Source of the DNA: Chrysoperla carnea
Lineage: Eukaryota; Arthropoda; Insecta; Neuroptera; Chrysopidae
Assembly: GCF_905475395.1 (NCBI RefSeq)
Contig: NC_058337.1
Span: 104,774,368-104,838,367, forward strand
Direction of reading: 5' to 3'
DNA length: 64,000 nt
Positions 48,858 through 61,922 of the stretch are shown here, one piece after another. The position numbers were made by a program, and so were the translations under genes. Positions within the stretch are counted from its first letter, which is position 1. Each line of letters starts with the position of its first letter. A model generated the notes under the pieces. The model worked only from the letters and a program-made list of their open reading frames with translations, had not been told where the DNA came from and made no database searches.

Positions 48858-49165
48858 ATGTTCTGACATCAGATTCTCCGGGTTGCTTAAATAGTTAATT
48901 TAGAACCTAAAAGGTAAGAGATGGAATAACACTTTGAATTAGATGGAATTAGAAATTTTGATCCTCATAACAAAAATGACATTTCTTATTCAAAACATTT
49001 TTTCTAAAATCGTTAGCTTTGGGACGAAATGCGACTTAAAAATATTTCATTATTGCATTTAATCGAAAGAAATACGTTAGCTTTAGAAAAAAAGTTTAGA
49101 CAATAGTTATCATGGACAATAAAGGACATTTATAAGAATATTTTTCAAGATCATTTGAAGATTAA
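48858..49165. mobile_element. diverged fragment of the 13229 MITE
   Basis: TGTTCTGACATCAGATT, ATTATTGCATTTAATCGAAA and a later ATCATGGACA follow the same order as at 13330-13490. The termini are not present. Confidence 0.6.
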
Positions 49166-49290
49166 GGTCAAATGACCTTGAAAATACACGTTTGATACGT
49201 GGTAATAACTGGAAAATTTACGTGATATATTTGGGACTATTATTTTAAGGAAATTAATATCTTTTCAGTAGTATTATAAGATATTAAAAA

Positions 49291-49855
49291 CAAGTGAAAA
49301 CAAACAATTGACTGAATTAATTGTTGAAATACCATGCATAGTCAGTTTTGATTTTTTTATCACATAACACATACATACATGTGACACATACATAACTGAT
49401 ATTCAAGTATAGTACATACTATAAAATTTCCGCCTAATTGGGGCCTTCCCGGGTAAACAATGATGGTTACGAAAAAATGTTTCAATCAAAAGTTGTTTAT
49501 TATGTTATAAGGAACATTTTTTACATTTTAACTTTTGTTCTATCTCTAACGGTTTACAAGATGGGTCCTACGGACCCAAGACCCAATTGACCTATGATGC
49601 TCATTTACGAACTCGACCTCACTTTTTACGTCCTGAGTACGCTGAAAAAAAATTCAGTTCGATATCTTTTTTCGTTTTTGAGTTATCGTGCCCACAGACG
49701 GACGGACGGACGGATAACCGGAAATGGACTAATTAAGTGATTCTATGAACACCTATACCAAAATTTTGTGCGTAGCATCAATATTTTTAAGCGTTACAAA
49801 CTTGGGACTAAACTTAGTATACCTTGCATATTACATATATGCATGTTATAAAAAA
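49291..49855 (+). repeat. family A interspersed repeat, full length
   Basis: The second intact reference copy, 565 nt, from CAAGTGAAAACAAACAATTG to GCATGTTATAAAAAAATA. It differs from 34512-35067 mainly by substitutions. It is preceded by an A run and followed by an A run, so insertion into A-rich sites is possible. Confidence 0.9.
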
Positions 49856-50947
49856 ATATATATAGTTACTTCATTATGCCGATGACTAAAATTATTCCGA
49901 TTTAACCTGTGCATCATTGCATTTGTCAATTCCCATGAGGTTTCTATATTATTAAATTTTTGAATAAAATTTTTTTTCCGAGAACTTACATACATTTTTT
50001 AATTATATTCGCTCAGTGCTCAGACTGGGTTACTTATATCTGTTTCATTAGATCATGTTCATTAAATCAGAAAAGAATATTGTCATCGAATTGTTGTAAA
50101 ATAGATTGAAATTTAGCCCGAAAATGGATCGGAACTCTGTTTTGCCATTCGCATCAATTGTTAGAATTCCTCCAAAAACATTTTTACGATTACTTTCAGT
50201 CCAGTTTAATTCGAATAAACAATATAACGGCTTCATAATTGTGGTTACATAATTTTTACATATTTTAGGACGAATCTATCAAGCATAAGAATTCTCTTAA
50301 TTTTTTAATCGTTATATTTCGAAAAAACTTGAATGAATTTTATCTTATTTAGACTAGAAATGTTTTTTGGAGGGATTATAACACTTGATTGGAAAGGTAT
50401 CCAGATTATAGCCGACTAATTTTTGGGGTAAATAGCAATATTAATTATTGAAAATTATTAATTGGACATAAAATGATAATAGATTTTTAAGAATTAGGGA
50501 CAACAAAAATGATTCATAATAACGTATTCTTTAAGTAATTTGTTTATTTATAATTTCGAAAATTCTACAGTTAAAAAAAGGTCATGAAGGCCACACTGGT
50601 TTAAACCACTTTTATAAAATTGTCATCTTGGTGTAACTTTTTATTGAATAATTAGACGAACCCACATACAAATTTTATTTACAAAATAAAATTGATATTA
50701 AAAATCTTTGTCATGTTTCTTTATCAACGTTCTTAAAGTGTTTTATCTGTTTTTGCGTAAATTTTATTTTAATGTCATTCGGGTTAATGTAAAATCATTT
50801 TTTATGCTCAATAATTAAATAATATGTTTTTTGGATGTGAAAAATATGATGATTTTGTTCAAACATGATGATTTTGAGAAATGTCTATTTATCTGATATT
50901 TTAACTTTGACGACTTGGACGTTATTAATAGTTTTTTTTGGTCCATC
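49856..50947. other. intergenic, one doubtful minus-strand frame
   Basis: A 62-codon minus-strand frame (50048-50236) has a more protein-like composition than its surroundings (for example FGGILTIDANGKTEF), but no domain, acceptor or donor supports it. Left unannotated. Confidence 0.3.
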
Positions 50948-51321
50948 TATTCGTTGTGTGCGTAGTCATGGTAGGGGCAATAAAATCGATACCAGCGCTT
51001 CCAAGGAAAAACGTTACAACATCCTTTATTTTGCGTTAAAGGTGGCTGTTATGACCAATTTGCAGTTCTTTACATGTTAATAATAAAAAATGTCAAATTA
51101 AAATTATTGAAAAACACTAATTAATTAAACTTAATGCATTAAAAATTGTGAAAATAAGAAATCAAATTGCACAAATATTATTTTTCAAATGTAAATTGTC
51201 ATAATTATTTATTTAAATTTGTGAGACGATAATATTAAATTTTCAATGTAAGTCATAAATGCAATCCATACAATTCTATAATTAAAGTAGTGTATCGTTA
51301 CCACAGAAATCTCCAATAAAA
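50948..51321 (+). mobile_element. family B block, copy 3
   Basis: It matches copies 1 and 2 from TATTCGTTGTGTGCG to CTCCAATAAAA. A 19-nt difference near 51015 (CGTTACAACATCC region) changes the short frame, which ends early in this copy. The flanks are unrelated to those of the other copies. Confidence 0.78.
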
Positions 51322-52526
51322 CAAACTAACTTGGGAATAAAATACTTAAAAAACTCAAAGAACCAGTTCATTCTACGGCTAGATTGATAGGTTATGAGAA
51401 GTCGTTGAAAATCTTTCCAAAATACACGGCTTGATGTAGGATTTCGGTACATAATATAAAAAATACTCTACCAATTTTCAAGTGTAAAACTTTAATAGTG
51501 TTTTTTTTTTGGGCCAAAATTGCTCTAGTTACCGAGTTTTATTAAATTCGGAATCGACATATACTCTGCCATTTTTTGTTAAGAAAATTGCAATAAAATG
51601 GGGACATTTTTTTAAAATTTTGATAAAACTAATAAGAAATTTTGTCTCGAAAAATACAAATATCGTGTTTATTTAATGATTGAATGTATAGTTTCTTAGA
51701 CATTGTCTAAAATCCTGTATAGAGCGATTTTTCGGATCGGTTATAACCATTTTTTTAGAAAAAATTTGTTCAGTAGTCAAATGAACTGAATTTTGATATG
51801 TTTTGGCTCTTGATTAATCTAGAAAATCTTTAAACAAAAAACTTTTGCATAAATAAGTCATTAATTTAAAAAAAAAAGACATGCTTCAATGTCGTCCTTG
51901 CTCAATTTTTACGGCCTAAGGATATCGTTCACAAAATTTTTTGATTTATTGCAAAGTAAATGGGTCAAAAAAATGTATATACGTTACCTTTATACTTACA
52001 AATCTAAAATTTCTCCCTTTTCTTCTTAAATTATTTTAAATAAATTCCAAATTATTGCCTACAAAGATCTAAAAATAAAAGCATCTAAATAAATACATCG
52101 AAACAGAGAATAGAATAATAAAAAAAAGATGGTTAAAGTAAAAATAAAAACAAATGTTTGTAATAATAATCCAGTTTTATAGAATAATTTTGTTGGACAT
52201 TCCACCTTGATGAATACAAATTAGTTTATTAGCAAATAAGCAGAGTTAGTTTAGTTTGTTGTTTTTGTTTGTTTGTTTGTTCTTTTATATAAATATTATT
52301 ATATGTTGTCATTGGGTTTGTTTATGCTTTCTTTATTCACGGGTGGTATGTAGTGTTCCTTACAACGAATGTGCCGTTATATATGTCGCAGATGGATTGC
52401 CGAATCAGTTGTTTTCTATAATCGTTAGTTATTTAACAAAACAGTTAAGCGGTTTTTCATAATTACTGAACTTTAACACGCAAAATTGCATGAACGTTTT
52501 CCATCATAAATGCAGCTGGTCAACAA
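51322..52526. other. intergenic; weak relative of the ~310-bp tandem repeat
   Basis: The 51490-51760 part shares short blocks (CGAGTTTTATTAAATTCGGA, TTATTTAATGATTGAATGTA) with the 42544 and 62840 arrays, in diverged form. A GTTT simple repeat lies near 52256-52282. No gene seen. Confidence 0.4.
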
Positions 52527-53043
52527 TAGGGTATTCTACTATATTTGAAAAAGTACTTCAAAATGTTGATTTTGCTAATAAAAAGTCACAAAAAATTTAT
52601 TTCGGAAAAATACACACGCTTTCTTGCTAAAAACCTAAATTAAATTTTAAACCTTTTTAAAACTATCAAAAACGCGAGCATCCAATTTGGTGACGTAATA
52701 TCGGTATCATTATACGAAATAACACAGACAAGTTTGACAGATATATTCATAGACAACTAATTATAATAAATATAAATATTTATTATCTATGGATATATTA
52801 TACCCATCTGTCTACACTGAAGTAACTGATGGTCTATGGTTTATACCGATATGGCATCACACCAGGACTTGTTCGCGTTTTAGGTTACGTGATATGCAGT
52901 TTAAAAATTACGATTTTTAATGTTAGTTAAAGAAAAATGTGCTTTTATGACTCGAAGTCAGAATATTTAAGTATATTTTTACATATATTTTAAGTACTTA
53001 GGGTACTTTCATAATTTATTTTTCACTACCGAAAGTACCCTAT
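52527..53043. mobile_element. TAGGGTA-ended inverted-repeat MITE
   Basis: TAGGGTATTCT at the left is matched by AGTACCCTA at the right. Inner arms also pair: GGTGACGTAATATCGGTATC near 52690 with the complement of ACCGATATGGCATCACACCA near 52845, and ACAGACAAGTTTGACAGATA with CCATCTGTCTACACTG. A perfect 11-bp stem (AGGGTACTTTC/GAAAGTACCCT) closes the right end at 53000-53041. Non-coding. Confidence 0.7.
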
Positions 53044-53094
53044 TAGAGGCTACGTAAAACATTCAAATTTATGTGTAGTTAAGGTAGAGGCTAT

Positions 53095-53230
53095 GAATAA
53101 TAGGTTGCGGGTTCGAATCTAGGCAGCGGCAGGGTGAACAATTATACTAAATGGGGGCGGCAGAACTAATTAGAAACATTGTCGTCGCTTGGATAAAAAC
53201 AAAGTAACCGACTCCACCCACATCAAAATA
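53095..53230 (+). repeat. possible tRNA-derived SINE fragment
   Basis: The B-box-like motif GGGTTCGAATCTAGG is followed by GCAGCGGCAGGGTGAACAAT and GTCGTCGCTTGGATAAAAAC. It resembles the fragment at 37770, but no tail is visible. Confidence 0.35.
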
Positions 53231-53895
53231 AATTGTAATTGTGAATATGGATTTAGTTAAAATAAATAACGATTAACAAATAATGATGTGTTCGGACTCT
53301 GTTATAGGTGTATATGCCAGAGAAACGGAGGTTAAATCCCATTATTATAATTATAAATTTACAATATTTTGGATAGTTTTTTAATAATAGAAGGATTGGA
53401 ATCCTATCATTATAAAAATTAAACTACACGTACCTATAATGTAAAAGTTAAAACGTACCTATAAATAATACACAAAAAACCTACATTTTTATACGTTATA
53501 ATTAAAACAATATATGTAATAAATAAATAAAAAATTAAATATGTATGGGATAGTATAAAAAAAATTTTCAAACTTGAACCAAAACTATTAATTCATTGTA
53601 AAATTCTAGGAATTGTTTTCAATTAAATTTGAATACCTGAACAATTCATGGAAATATGCTCGTGTTCTTAATATACTCCATGCCACATCGTTTTAGAACA
53701 TTTGCGAAAATATGGGAAATGGGGAGGAAGAACAACATACAGCTTAAGTGGCCATGGAAATTTTTTATCAGTATGAAATACGTTGTAAATTAGTTTGTTC
53801 TTGGTTCTGTAAAAAAACAATTTTAAAATTATGATAGGTGACATTCGAGCCTAAAAATTTCTTATGAAAAAGATTTGTTGGTTAATTTATTTCTT

Positions 53896-54095
53896 CATCC
53901 CTCTGGCTCAGTTGGCTGCAGCGTGACCAACTCCTTACGCGATATTCTTAGGGTAGCGAGTTCGTTTCCCGCCGTCACAAAGGTGGTAAAACACATAACA
54001 GCGAAAAAGGGTTAAACACACAAGAGTATCACAATGAGTGCTATGGCATAAGTGTGTCCCTCGTAGACAGCAAATGTAATCTTACCTAACCTATT
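53896..54095 (+). repeat. tRNA-derived SINE
   Basis: The A-box-like CTGGCTCAGTTGGC and the B-box-like GAGTTCGTTTCCCGCC are spaced as in a tRNA head. The 3' segment (ATCACAATGAGTGCTATGGC, ATAAGTGTGTCCCTCGTAGA) matches the SINE at 22868 and ends in a CCTAACC tail. It lies next to the pogo fragment and may have truncated it. Confidence 0.7.
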
Positions 54096-54159
54096 TCTTC
54101 AAGGCATTATTTAGATGTTATGATGAAAATTTTAGATTAATAATTGGTAATATGCTCAT

Positions 54160-54447
54160 TCAAACGACTGAAGACAATCCACTACGCGCGAAGTTTGATT
54201 GACCGAGCCTGACAAACGTACATACACGTTTTAGTTTTCTATGTCCTTCAGAACATGCTTGAATTTTATCTTTATTCTGAATTATTCTACAAAGAGTAGA
54301 TTTTGGCAAAATAAATTCGACACAGACTTCATCGCGTGTTTTCCCATTTTCATAAACGGATATTAACTTCAGTTTTTCACGTAATGATAACGATTTGAGG
54401 CTGATTTTCGGAATTTTCAAATAAACAACCGTATGATAGCTAAGCAA
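54160..54447 (-). pseudogene. pogo/Tigger-like transposase, N-terminal DNA-binding fragment
   Basis: The 95-residue frame contains SLSLREKLKLISVYENGKTR then DEVCVEFILPKSTLCRIIQN and KDKIQ, the helix-turn-helix (CENP-B N / psq type) that opens pogo and Tigger transposases. The match continues to RKLKRV at about residue 74, then is lost; family members run for some 400-500 residues with a DDE catalytic core, absent here. An element terminus lies 305 nt upstream (54752). A dead fragment. Confidence 0.8.
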
Positions 54448-54752
54448 AATTAAAGCTGAAGGTCATTGAGGCTCAAAATAAGTTAAGTGCGGAATTAGCG
54501 GGGGGAATAAGTAAGTAAACAAACAAAACGATGGTGTCTCAGCTCTTATTACAGAGTTTAATGCACATAAAATTCACTCGCTGTCTTAATTATAGAGGAA
54601 ACTATGAAAATCGAAAGCAGGAATCCCATATATAGACGTTTGCCTCGCCCCACTAACAGAGGTAATTTATTACCAAAGTGTTGGGACCTGAACATGAGTT
54701 CCAGTTTCGGGGTTTCTCACTTTTCCAGATCCCACTTAATCAAGTTTCACTG
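54175..54752 (-). mobile_element. truncated pogo-like DNA transposon
   Basis: On the minus strand the element begins CAGTGAAACTTGATTAAGTG directly after TA (54753-54754), the expected terminus and target of pogo elements. It then holds a leader of about 300 nt and the transposase fragment. The other terminus is not visible; the left edge is approximate and abuts unrelated sequence next to a SINE. Confidence 0.7.
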
Positions 54753-54953
54753 TAAATATATTTTTTAACACCCAATTGGCCTATTGCTGTCCATCTTTTT
54801 GAATGAACCGCCGTTTGACCTATTTTCTCTTATTATATCAATTAACTAAAGATACATTGGTATTAGGCTCTAACAAAATTTTCAAGACATTAATAGCAAA
54901 AATTAGAATTATTATACCATTTCAAGATTGGTTATTTATCTTAAAATAAACTG

Positions 54954-55085
54954 CAGTAAAGTCTCGATGATCCTGGAATAAAAACCAGGAAATTGTGGAT
55001 TGCTGCAAATGCATACTTGCATATATGTATGTAAAGAGCGGAGTAGAAAGGGCGAGCAAAAAGTCTTATTACTGAGACTCTATTG
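54954..55085. mobile_element. short pogo-like MITE remnant
   Basis: CAGTAAAGTCTCGATGATCC at the left is mirrored by CTGAGACTCTATTG at the right (reverse CAATAGAGTCTCAG), 132 bp apart. The flanking TA is present only on the right. Diverged and non-coding. Confidence 0.4.
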
Positions 55086-57546
55086 TATCTGATTGTATCA
55101 CGAAAAAAGATTTACAATACGGTCAGTTCAAGTATACTCAATTTTCCCACTCTTACCCAACTTTTTTTACCTAACAAATGTGATAATGGGTATAGTTTTA
55201 ATACAGTGTGTTCAATAAGAGGTAGTAAGATGAGGTCTAAATAATACAAGCGATGTCATAAATTGTTAATGTATTATTAATATTAAATAAAAGAAAACTT
55301 AACATTATTTAATGTTTGCTAATTATTTTATAATCTCTTACCTGACGCGACGGCGCCGCTAATTACCTCTACTTACAACAAACAGGATATAGGGAAATCC
55401 TAATACAATAGATTTTCCTTATATTATTTTACAGGAAAATGTATTTTATTTAAATATGATAAATAAACAAAAAAATTTTTAATTATCCTTAGTTTATTTA
55501 ATTAAATTTTATAGTTCAGACACTTAAAATGTCCAACTCTATGTATGGTATCTGCATCCTGGTATTTAAATCCCGAAGGGACAAGGATTTGCACGTAGTT
55601 ATATAACAGTTCGGGTATCCTTAGTACACATTGTACAGTGTTTAAATATGGTGGTGGCCGGCCAATGTACGTTTTTCATCATATAAGTTCAGATACTTTT
55701 AAAATACAACAACACAACATATAAATAATAAAACAGCATTGAAATTTAAAATTAGAATAATAATAAAAACTATTTTCAACCTTGGAATTTTTTTTTATTA
55801 TCAATGTAGTAAGTAAAATTGTGGATATTATTAATGGAAAAATGTAAAAGTGTTTTTGTGAATAATTTTTTAATAAATAAAGAAATAATCAATCGTATAA
55901 ACACATTTTCATATTATAGTTTTTTAAAAACTATATATGCTAAAATTATAAATATACTAATAAAATTATTTCAAAAAAATTTGTTGTTTTTAACCAATAA
56001 GGTTAATAACCCCCAATGTAAAATTCTCTTGAATGGTATTTTTAAACAGATTTATAAAAATTCCCACAGTTTTGAGAAATGTACAGTAAACATCGTTGAA
56101 AATGTTTTCAATATGCATAAGATGAAAGACTTAATATTGAGGCTATCCAGGTATAAATATTTCTTCTTCGACGCACAAACAGAGCTAGTAAATAACTCAT
56201 GACTAAACTCTCGGATATTCAGGTCGGATGTTCGAAGTTCTGTAAAGAAAAACATAAAAACGCATTAAGAACAAGACATCGGCTATGTTTTTCCGTTTGG
56301 TACCTTGTGAAAAAAGCCTCGTGATGTAACTACCACATGTATGATGTTAGTCGAAAATTTTGACTATAATGTATATGTTTGTAAAACAATTCGCAGTATC
56401 ATTTTCCAAGAATAAATGGTATTGCAATAGATTTGTGTTCAATCAAAACTTGATTGTACTGCTAATGGGTTGGTGCTTCTCTGCATTTTTACAGAGGTAT
56501 TATATTCCACCTTGGATCATATTCCAACAATATCGTAAATTTTCCAACGGTATCGTAAATGTTGCAATTTATGTGACATACCATTCTTTGATAATGAAAA
56601 ACCCAAAAAGTCCAATGCAGTTTGACGACTGAGTTTTCGATATACTGTCGAAAATCTCTCCAAAATCAAGATTTCATAAAAAATTTAGGGCGATACTATA
56701 GAAAATATTAGACAAAAACATTTCATAGGGGGAAATATTGTGGAGGGGAAATAGGCAATGTCGCGACTGTTTGAATGAAAATATATATAAACTGTCATTT
56801 AACATAAAGTAAAATGGGCTATATTTTATTTTCAAAAAAATTAAGGTTCCGCACTAAATTTAAAAACCATTAAATAGTGAAACCGACACTTTTGAGTTCA
56901 CTACTTAACCAATTTTAAAAATTATTTATCCTATTTTTGTGTGTTTTTATCTTTTTAATAACGGGTCAAGACCCGTTTTCTTGGTAACAAAAAATTCGTC
57001 ATAAATTAAGGTATTATTAAGTTGTTTTTGAACAAAGTCTGTAAAAAAGTTTTTAGGATATAAGTTTAAATGTTTAAGCTTTAGTAAACTGGTACATTTA
57101 TCCCATACCAAATATTTTAAATTTGATAGTGAATATCTTTTTTCATTAACGGGCAAAAAATTTTAATTTAGCAATTCTCAAAGAGACGGTTATTCTTAAA
57201 ATCTACTCAAAAATTTATTTCATTCTGTAAAAAATGGATTTTGCGAACATTCTACTAAAAATATTGTTATTTATAAGTAATATTTTTGGAAAAAATTTGT
57301 AATTAACGAAAAGGTAAGGAAAAGATCGTAAAAATTAGCTATAAATATCGCTGCCCTTGAAAGGCTGATGGCATATTCAACCAATCGCCCTCAGAAAATT
57401 TTCCGCCACAATAATTTTCCAATCAAGTAAATTTCATTACAATTTTTGTTATATTTTTTAAAGTTAATTTATAATTTTAATTGTAATTTTGCCTGAAGAT
57501 ATTGTTTGTTTGTTAATACTAATAAGTATTTTCTTGATTGTTGCAG
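55086..57546. other. no supported gene; 127-codon frame at 55819-56202 noted
   Basis: The 127-codon plus-strand frame is rich in Lys, Asn, Ile and Phe, has no domain I know and no splice or promoter signals. In DNA this AT-rich it is unusual but could be chance. A 90-codon frame at 56360 is similar. If the gene at 57547 has an upstream exon, this region is intron. Confidence 0.3.
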
Positions 57547-57726
57547 GTACCTCAATTTATTAAAATAAAAACAAACAAAAAATCTTTCCTCTATGAAAAT
57601 AAAAAATTTGTTTGAACGAACATTATGTCTGATGAAAGTAAAGTGAATAACACCCAAAGTGTTGTGCACATTGAGTCTGACGTAACAAGTGCTAGGGAAC
57701 AAGTATTGGAACAACAAATTTTACAA
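57547..57726 (+). CDS. 5'-UTR end and first coding exon of an unidentified gene
   Basis: A branch-point-like TACTAAT (57517-57523) and the acceptor TTGATTGTTGCAG precede the exon. After 78 nt of leader the ATG at 57625 reads MSDESKVNNTQSVVHIESDV then TSAREQVLEQQILQ, and stops at a perfect GTAAGT donor (57727) in phase 0. The peptide is polar with no signal or membrane segment, so an intracellular product is likely; its Q/E-rich end could start a coiled coil. I searched the remaining 6 kb and saw no convincing next exon, so the gene probably continues past the window. Family unknown. Confidence 0.6.
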
Positions 57727-60700
57727 GTAAGTAGCTTAATGATTGATTGATGATTTTTATTTATAATTATGTTACATACAGGACAACCTTATTCAGTTCC
57801 CAAATTATTTGTATATTCCAATTTACATTTTAGTCCAATAAGGTTTTTCCAGCTACTCGGTTTTCAGAAGAGCCGGTTTTCATAAATGTTTTCTTCAGAA
57901 TATTTCAATATCTCTAACTAAGGTTATTTTTTATACGCAGAAAAAATAAAGCACACTCTGCCAAAGAGACGATAGGTAAAAAATTTGTGAAAAAATAGCG
58001 ATTTTTCGACCTTTTTTCTTATTTATAAAAATTAGGATTAGTTTAAGAGAAATCAAAATGAAAATGAAAATGTTTATCTGAAACGATGTTTAATCCAAAA
58101 CAATTCATTGACATCATTATACTTCCCTCTTTGAAAATTACACTTTGCCCTTAATAGTCCTGTTGCGAGTGTATTTTGTCAATTCTCTTTAATTAAGATT
58201 ACTCGGAAACTTATTTATCTTTATAGTTTACGCCATTGCATCATAAATAAACATCAGTTGTATAATCGAAAGACTTTGACGTTTAAAATTGTATATAAAA
58301 AACACTCCGGTTTTTCTGAAATTTTTTTATGGCAACACTAATCTCTGCGGAGTAACGTCGCATCCGCATAAACTTGGGATATCGCAGTATTTACGAACAA
58401 GGTGGTAATCATTAAATGTCATTGTTGATATCGTTGAAAAATTATGCAAAAACAGTTAATTCTCTTAATTGTAACACTGTCTTGTGTTAATAATAAGCAA
58501 ATAAGAAGAGGTTTAACTGTGAATGTATAAAACTGCAGGTGTACAATTCATAATAGAAAATAAGTTCAGACTAAAGCCAATAACTTTGACGTTTTTTATT
58601 TCTTATATATTTTGTTGTTTTTTTCTTCATAATTATTAGTCATAAGAATACAATGCATTCATAGACGAATAATAATAATATTGACTAGTCAACAAAGGTA
58701 TCGTATATGCATGCATTGTGCTAGAGCAACAGGTTCTGTATAGGGAGTTGAGTATGCAAAATATGAGGAATGAAATCTGCTGAATAATTTATTTTCAGAA
58801 GACACCCATATTGGCAGATTAAAAATTGACACAGTCACCTCTTACTGCTTTTAAGGAAGTTGAAAGTTGGACTGTTTACAATGTCTTGCGTTCAGCCTGA
58901 TTATTTCTTACAAAATTTTTGTTACGCGAGTCAAAAGTTCCCAAAGAGATTTTTATCAAAATTGAGCCGTTTACGAGATTCCATACAAAAATTAAAAAAA
59001 AAATTTTCTTACTTATTCGAACTAGTAAAGAATGAAAATGAAACTGCTGGTTAAAATTTATCCGATTATTATTGAGAAAATAAAAAAACGACGCCAAGCA
59101 GTAAATATGACAGTCCTTAAAAGACCTTAATATTAACAAAAAACCACAGTGGTCTTTGGACAGATTGGATCAAAAGGGTGGCCTATTTTTTATGAGACAT
59201 ACATTTGAACAGTTTTGCAAATAACTGTGGTTTCTTAATATCTTTCTTTTTATTCAACACCTGCTGAATCCCAATTTGAGTATGTTATCGTAGTTCTATT
59301 CTATGATTTTCATGATGCTGCTTGACTTTTTGAATACTTGATAGTCTTAATTCTATTGGTGAATATTTTTATATAGTAGTTAAGATGTTTCTTAAACGAT
59401 TTCATCCTGTTCCAAAGTTGCAATATCGCAGTCTAAAGTTTGAAAACTATTCTTCCATTCTGTTTCTAAGTGGAACAAACTTGGATATTAGAATCTTCGG
59501 CAAGTTCGTTTGGTGAATTTTTAAATTTCGTCTCAGTTTATTCTAAATATTTTACTGCTAAAAATTAGCAAAAAAAAATCGTTTTCTAATTTTTGGGGAT
59601 CAACACTTCGAAAACGACCCAATTTTGATATAAATCTTTTTGGGAACTTTTTACTTGATTAAAAAAGACTACGTAAAATAATGTAGATTCCTTCAACCCT
59701 CTGTGAAATAATGAGGTTATGTGCAGCTACTTTAAATCTGAAGAAATGGGTTTTAGTTTGCTGAGGGACCCAGATTTTGAATTCGTCAACAGATTTGGTT
59801 CCCTAGATTTTGCACACTCAACTCTCGTCAGAGCCCCCGCACTATGCAGTCAGAATATACCTACACGGAGTATGTCACTATTTATCATTGTGAGACAACA
59901 ATTCATCTTATAATTCCTTTCAAATGAATCATATTTTTGTACTTTAATAAAAAAAATATTTATAAATTTAAAACTTATCAATTAAAATTTTCTGAATATT
60001 TTTTTACCTCCTACCACAATTATTAGTGCATATTATTTTGGATGTCGATAGATGATTATTTTATTCATTCTCATTCATTAAATATTTTAAGAAGTTTAGC
60101 CGTCCGACCTTTGGATAATGTACTGTTTTAATTTTAATCAATTTAGGCGATCAATAATTAAAGTGGCTAAAAAATCGGGAATTTTAAGAGAATATTATTT
60201 AACGGGAATTGAAATACAATAAATTTTAAGTTTTTTTTTTCGTAATTGTTTTAATTACTTTTGTAAAAAATTTTGTTGTCTCTGTTTTTGGAATGTGTAG
60301 GGTAAAGAAGACTCAATAAACAAAAATCATTTTAGTTACATGCTACATTAGATCTTGAGATACCATAGAAAATTTCAGGGTTTCTTTTAAGATTTTGAGC
60401 GATATCATAGAAAATATTCGACCAATTGTCAAGGTAACTTGATTTCTGTGTAATTCTGTGTACCAGGTACGAATCAGATTCGAAAATAAAAGAAGTTTTT
60501 TACCACACTTGCAAAAAAATTAAGATAAGAAGAAAGGAAAAATTTCGATAAAACGCAATGATTTCATTTATTGATTTGGCATATGATTTCATTTATTGAT
60601 TTGGCATATAGTTTCTGAGATTTCGTCCAAAATTCCATTCGAAGGTCGATTTCCTGTATATTTTTAAATTTATTGAATTAAAGTTTGATTGAATTAACAT

Positions 60701-61250
60701 TCATAAATAAATATTACGGTTATTGAAGTAAACAAAGAATCAGCTTAAAAATGATAATAAAATGTATTGTTTTGTAACCTTAACCATGAAAAATAATAAT
60801 GAATGTATTATCAGTGACCTGAAAACGATGAATAATGATCCTATCCACCAAATATTTGAAAAAATATTTTTCATTTAGTAATTTTCAAGATAATTAGAAA
60901 ATAAATAATACATTTCTCCCAATTTTTTTAGTTTATATTAATTCATACACCAAAAAGGAAATTTTGCGAATCAACTTCGACGTTCTTAACACTGCTTAAT
61001 AAATCTTCTTCAGCCAAATAATATGAAATTTCTAGATTTTATTTAGGAAACCTTGTGATCGACAAAAAAAGTAGCTGCTACCTTCCTTCTGTCATTTAAA
61101 GTCAGTCGAATGGCTTTTAGTTTGGAATGATAGCAAATTAAAATTATAAAGTACCATACAAATTGTAACATCTTACAGTTGACTAATCTTAACAAGCCTT
61201 TATAACTATCATTGATTCATACTGATAAGCATATTTTTTTTTTTTATCTT
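57727..61250 (+). other. probable intron, no exon recognised
   Basis: Downstream of the 57547 exon. Overlapping opposite frames at 58860-59139 and a 64-codon frame at 59719 have no splice support. A duplication of the 23-nt motif beginning ATGATTTCATTTATTGATTT lies at about 60560-60610. Confidence 0.4.
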
Positions 61251-61922
61251 GTAATTTTAGTCCAAAATTTGTAACGCTTAGAAATATTGTTCATTAAAAC
61301 CACCACTGTAGTTTATTTCCGGTTGTTTGTCCGTCCGTCTGTAACCACGATAACTCAAAGCGGAAAAAAAATATCAAGCTGAAATTCTCATAGCGTGCTC
61401 AGGACTTAAAATGAGTTTGAGTTCGTAAATAATCAACATGGGTGAATCGGGGCTTGCGTCCGTGTGATCCATCTAGTAAACCATTAGAGATAGAATGATC
61501 AACATGGGTGAATCGGAGTTTGCGTCCGTGTGACCCATCTAATAAACCATTAGAGATAGAACAAATGTTTAAGTGTAAAATAATAAAAGTAAAAAACTTT
61601 TGTTTCAAACATTTGTTCGGAATCGTTACCCGCGAGGGTGCAAATTAGGACAAAACTTTAATGTCCATTTTCTATAAAAGATAGGCAGTTGAAAATTTTT
61701 AGGTAGCTTCAATTAGTGGTTTTGTAAAAGATGCTCGATTAATAAAATATACTTTCTTAAATTTTCGAAAACCAAAACAAATGGCGGAAGCAAGTCCGCC
61801 GTAAATTGTGTTGGTTTTTTAAACTTTTCTAATTTATTAAAAATAATGCAAGAACTGACATTCAAAACTGTATACAAGGGTTTTCAACAATTCACTGAGT
61901 CAATTGTTAATTTTCACTTGTT
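61251..61922 (-). repeat. family A interspersed repeat, reverse, with a 66-bp internal duplication
   Basis: It runs from GTAATTTTAGTCCAAAATTT to CAATTGTTAATTTTCACTTG. The segment beginning ATCAACATGGGTGAATCGG at 61432 is repeated from 61498 with few changes, so two AACCATTAGAGATAGAA ends follow each other. The 69-codon minus-strand frame over it reads the duplicate twice and is not a gene. Confidence 0.85.

Noticed and set aside
61399-61608. 69-codon minus-strand frame with an internal repeat
   Set aside because: The repeat is a 66-bp duplication in a family A copy, not a protein repeat.
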